DNA of 64,000 nt from Paenibacillus albus (GTDB lineage Bacteria > Bacillota > Bacilli > Paenibacillales > Paenibacillaceae). The stretch spans positions 5,594,501 to 5,658,500 of the forward strand of contig NZ_CP034437.1 in NCBI RefSeq assembly GCF_003952225.1, given 5' to 3'. Under the pieces are notes generated by a model. That model was not told the origin of the DNA and did not search any database. It worked only from the letters and a program-made list of their open reading frames with translations. The translations under genes and the position numbers were made by a program. Position 1 is the first letter of the stretch, and every line of letters starts with the position of its first letter. Shown here piece after piece: positions 62,437 through 64,000 of this stretch.

Positions 62437-62847
62437 CTAGGATTTGGCGATTTGTGCATGCGGCGTCACCTGAATGATATTAATTCGGTTGCCATCCGGA
62501 TCGAACACATCGAACAGCACATGATGATTCCATTCCGAATCCCATAACTCGAGTTCGGTCACTCGGCCGTTGGTTGCTTGTAATTCAGCATGAAGCGTCT
62601 CTGCATCGTCACACTGGAAATTGAATCTTGGAAAATCTTCCGTCTGAATCGGTTCCATCCGTTCAGCTAAGCTTAGAAGCGCTGCATGCTCCGGATGCGG
62701 CTGGAAGAATAACGTCGCCCCTCGGCTGCCTCCGCCCCAATCCTCGATGCCGCGGCATACAAGCCCTAGCCGTTCCGTGTACCACGCAATCGACTGCTCC
62801 AAGCTGCTCACAGGGATGAAGATACTGCCAACGTGTTTCAATGTCAT
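62437..62847 (-). CDS. VOC-superfamily (glyoxalase-like) protein
   Basis: The 136-residue protein has the paired beta-alpha-beta-beta-beta units of the vicinal oxygen chelate fold: MTLKHVGSIFIPVSSLEQSI with WYTERLGL and, in the second half, FQCDDAETLHAELQATNG ending VFDVFDPDGNRINIIQ. The conserved metal positions (H5, a Glu/His in the middle and the final region) are only partly present. VOC proteins include glyoxalases, dioxygenases and drug-binding proteins; no specific substrate can be given. It overlaps the upstream P-loop gene by four bases, so they are an operon. Confidence 0.8.
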   Translation of the reverse strand: MTLKHVGSIFIPVSSLEQSIAWYTERLGLVCRGIEDWGGGSRGATLFFQPHPEHAALLSLAERMEPIQTEDFPRFNFQCDDAETLHAELQATNGRVTELELWDSEWNHHVLFDVFDPDGNRINIIQVTPHAQIAKS

Positions 62848-63419
62848 TTTCGCTCCAGCTCCTTCTCTATCGCAATGTGGTTGATCTGCTCAATCGTTGG
62901 TTGTACATCGTTTGTGGATCGTATGGTGTACATAAAGTCGGCCTCTTCAGCTGCAGGTTTATTCATAGCGTCTCTAAGCGGGTCTGACTTCTGCCTGCGG
63001 AGTACCTCCTCGAAGGATGAGGCAGAGCGAAATATCTTCATGCTGCGTTCGCTGCTTGCCACTCGCTGCTGGAGAATATGATCAGGCAGATCGAATTCAA
63101 CGAGCAAAGTGATGAAGCCTTCTCTCTGAAGATTCTTCAGCAGCTGCAGCCGCCCCTCCCGGTCTCGATTAGAGTTGCAGAGGATGAGATGGGCATCGGT
63201 CTGATGGATGGCGTAATTGACGATCGTTTGGGTAACGGCATATTTGAGCTGGTTCGGCCCTTCCTTCGGTCTAAGCTTCGTGTAGTAAGAGTTGATGAAT
63301 TCAGCATGGTTGTCCTGATCGATCACGATGGAGTGATGCAACTGCTGCTCTAACGCGCGGGCGAAAGTAGATTTGCCGCTATGGGTTACGCCTACGGTGA
63401 CGACTGCTAGTCTGGTCAT
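62844..63419 (-). CDS. Small P-loop kinase-like ATPase
   Basis: The protein of about 191 residues starts at ATG 63419 (MTRLAVVTVGVTHSGKSTFA) with GGAG upstream. Walker A is GVTHSGKST (about 10-18). DQDNHAEF follows, then LILCNSNRDREGRLQLLKNL as the second strand and a lid-like basic region LQQRVASSERS. The layout is that of small zeta-toxin/gluconate-kinase-like nucleotide kinases acting on unknown small molecules. Its stop overlaps the VOC gene by four bases. Confidence 0.75.
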   Translation of the reverse strand: MTRLAVVTVGVTHSGKSTFARALEQQLHHSIVIDQDNHAEFINSYYTKLRPKEGPNQLKYAVTQTIVNYAIHQTDAHLILCNSNRDREGRLQLLKNLQREGFITLLVEFDLPDHILQQRVASSERSMKIFRSASSFEEVLRRQKSDPLRDAMNKPAAEEADFMYTIRSTNDVQPTIEQINHIAIEKELERK

Positions 63420-63600
63420 GGAAACAGCTCCATTCACATTTTTAGGAGAGCTGCTATTGATATTCTCTTCTGACGGGTGATAATCCTGTGCTCGCTGCGG
63501 GATTTTAGGAAATTTTTGGTGGATGGGTTGAAGGTCGAGTTCTCTGAAATATGGAATATGCTAGGAGAAGCATTGTTATTATACGGGGAGGTCGAGCTGT

Positions 63601-64000
63601 ATGAGCAGCGCCCAAAAGCCGGAATGCAAAGTGATTCATACGACAAGTGAGAGTCAGGGAAAGCAAGGGTTTGATTATATGGAGGCCATCTCAGCAGAGA
63701 GCGCCGGTTCGAGAGGAATCTGTATGCATCTTCTGACCATACCGCCAGGAGGACGCAGCAAAGCGCATCTGCATCAAGATCACGAGACGGCGATCTACGT
63801 CCTCAGCGGAAAAGCGGCGATGTGGCACGGGGAGCAGCTCGAGCAATATGTCGAGGTGGAGGCAGGCCAATTTCTGTACATCCCGGCAGGCGTCCCGCAT
63901 CTGACGTATAACGTCTCCGATACGGAACCGTGCTCGGCCGTTATTGCCCGTACCGACCCGAACCAGCAGGAGAGCGTAACGCTGCTTCCGGAGCTGGAGG
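63601..64000 (+). CDS. Cupin-domain protein (cut by window end)
   Basis: ATG 63601, after GGGGAGG, opens a frame that runs to the window edge (at least 133 codons). It reads MSSAQKPECKVIHTTSESQG and then a cupin barrel: PPGGRSKAHLHQDHETAIYV with the H-x-H-x(3,4)-E metal ligands and AGQFLYIPAGVPHLTYN with the second His. Such small cupins act as oxygenases, isomerases or sugar-binding proteins. The 3' end lies outside the window. It is divergent from the P-loop/VOC operon. Confidence 0.8.
   Translation, partial: MSSAQKPECKVIHTTSESQGKQGFDYMEAISAESAGSRGICMHLLTIPPGGRSKAHLHQDHETAIYVLSGKAAMWHGEQLEQYVEVEAGQFLYIPAGVPHLTYNVSDTEPCSAVIARTDPNQQESVTLLPELE

Overview
The window looks like a chromosomal segment of a spore-forming, SLH-bearing member of the Bacillales, most likely Paenibacillus or a close relative. 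The evidence is a CotSA-like glycosyltransferase, a GerPF-type spore germination protein, a YesM-type kinase relic, a three-SLH surface protein, strong Shine-Dalgarno sites with frequent TTG/GTG starts, a Rex-type operator before cydABS, and PhoPR. No rRNA, tRNA or CRISPR array was seen.

Positions 1 to about 24,400 are an AT-richer accessory region with much decay. Two nearly identical IS110-family copies lie in direct orientation (1-1757 and 18551-20310); the second is broken by a 22-bp deletion. Between and just beyond them are isolated surface or spore genes (two glycosyltransferases, two NlpC/P60 hydrolases, a polysaccharide deacetylase, a PAP2 phosphatase, TVP38 and DUF347 membrane proteins, a DUF2642-like protein, GerPF) mixed with relics: a glycosyltransferase lacking its N-terminal half, two MprF-related fragments, an MFS tail beside an oligopeptide/metallophore-type ABC ATPase, a lipoprotein with a nonsense codon and a YesM-kinase 5' end. 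An orphan TnsD/TniQ-like gene followed by an XRE regulator closes this part.

Positions 24,400-52,500 look like ordinary core chromosome: cydA-cydB plus a 33-aa CydS missed by length cut-offs; an MHYT histidine kinase and an MHYT-PAS-GGDEF-EAL protein in one operon behind a c-di-GMP-I riboswitch with a terminator; a Gfo/Idh/MocA oxidoreductase divergent from an AraC regulator and near a TIM-barrel isomerase; phoR and phoP; a BASS transporter; class I fumarase; a YfbR nucleotidase; a WGxxGxxG-tailed surface protein; a hybrid kinase; a bicupin oxalate decarboxylase-like enzyme with an altered lid; a TetM/OtrA-like GTPase with an Fsr-like exporter; Ddh and GdhA.

Positions 52,500-62,400 hold the most interesting system. 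A cobalamin riboswitch with terminator heads five overlapping genes. They encode a 1695-aa SLH-anchored protein with three alpha/alpha-barrel modules and two DUF4430 (transcobalamin-like C-terminal) domains, a membrane-tethered DUF4430 protein, and the T, fused double-ATPase and S components of an ECF transporter. The layout suggests a bacterial counterpart of intrinsic factor/transcobalamin capture: corrinoid bound at the cell wall, passed to the tethered DUF4430 protein, then imported by the ECF complex. The window ends with a VOC protein, a small P-loop kinase and a truncated cupin gene.
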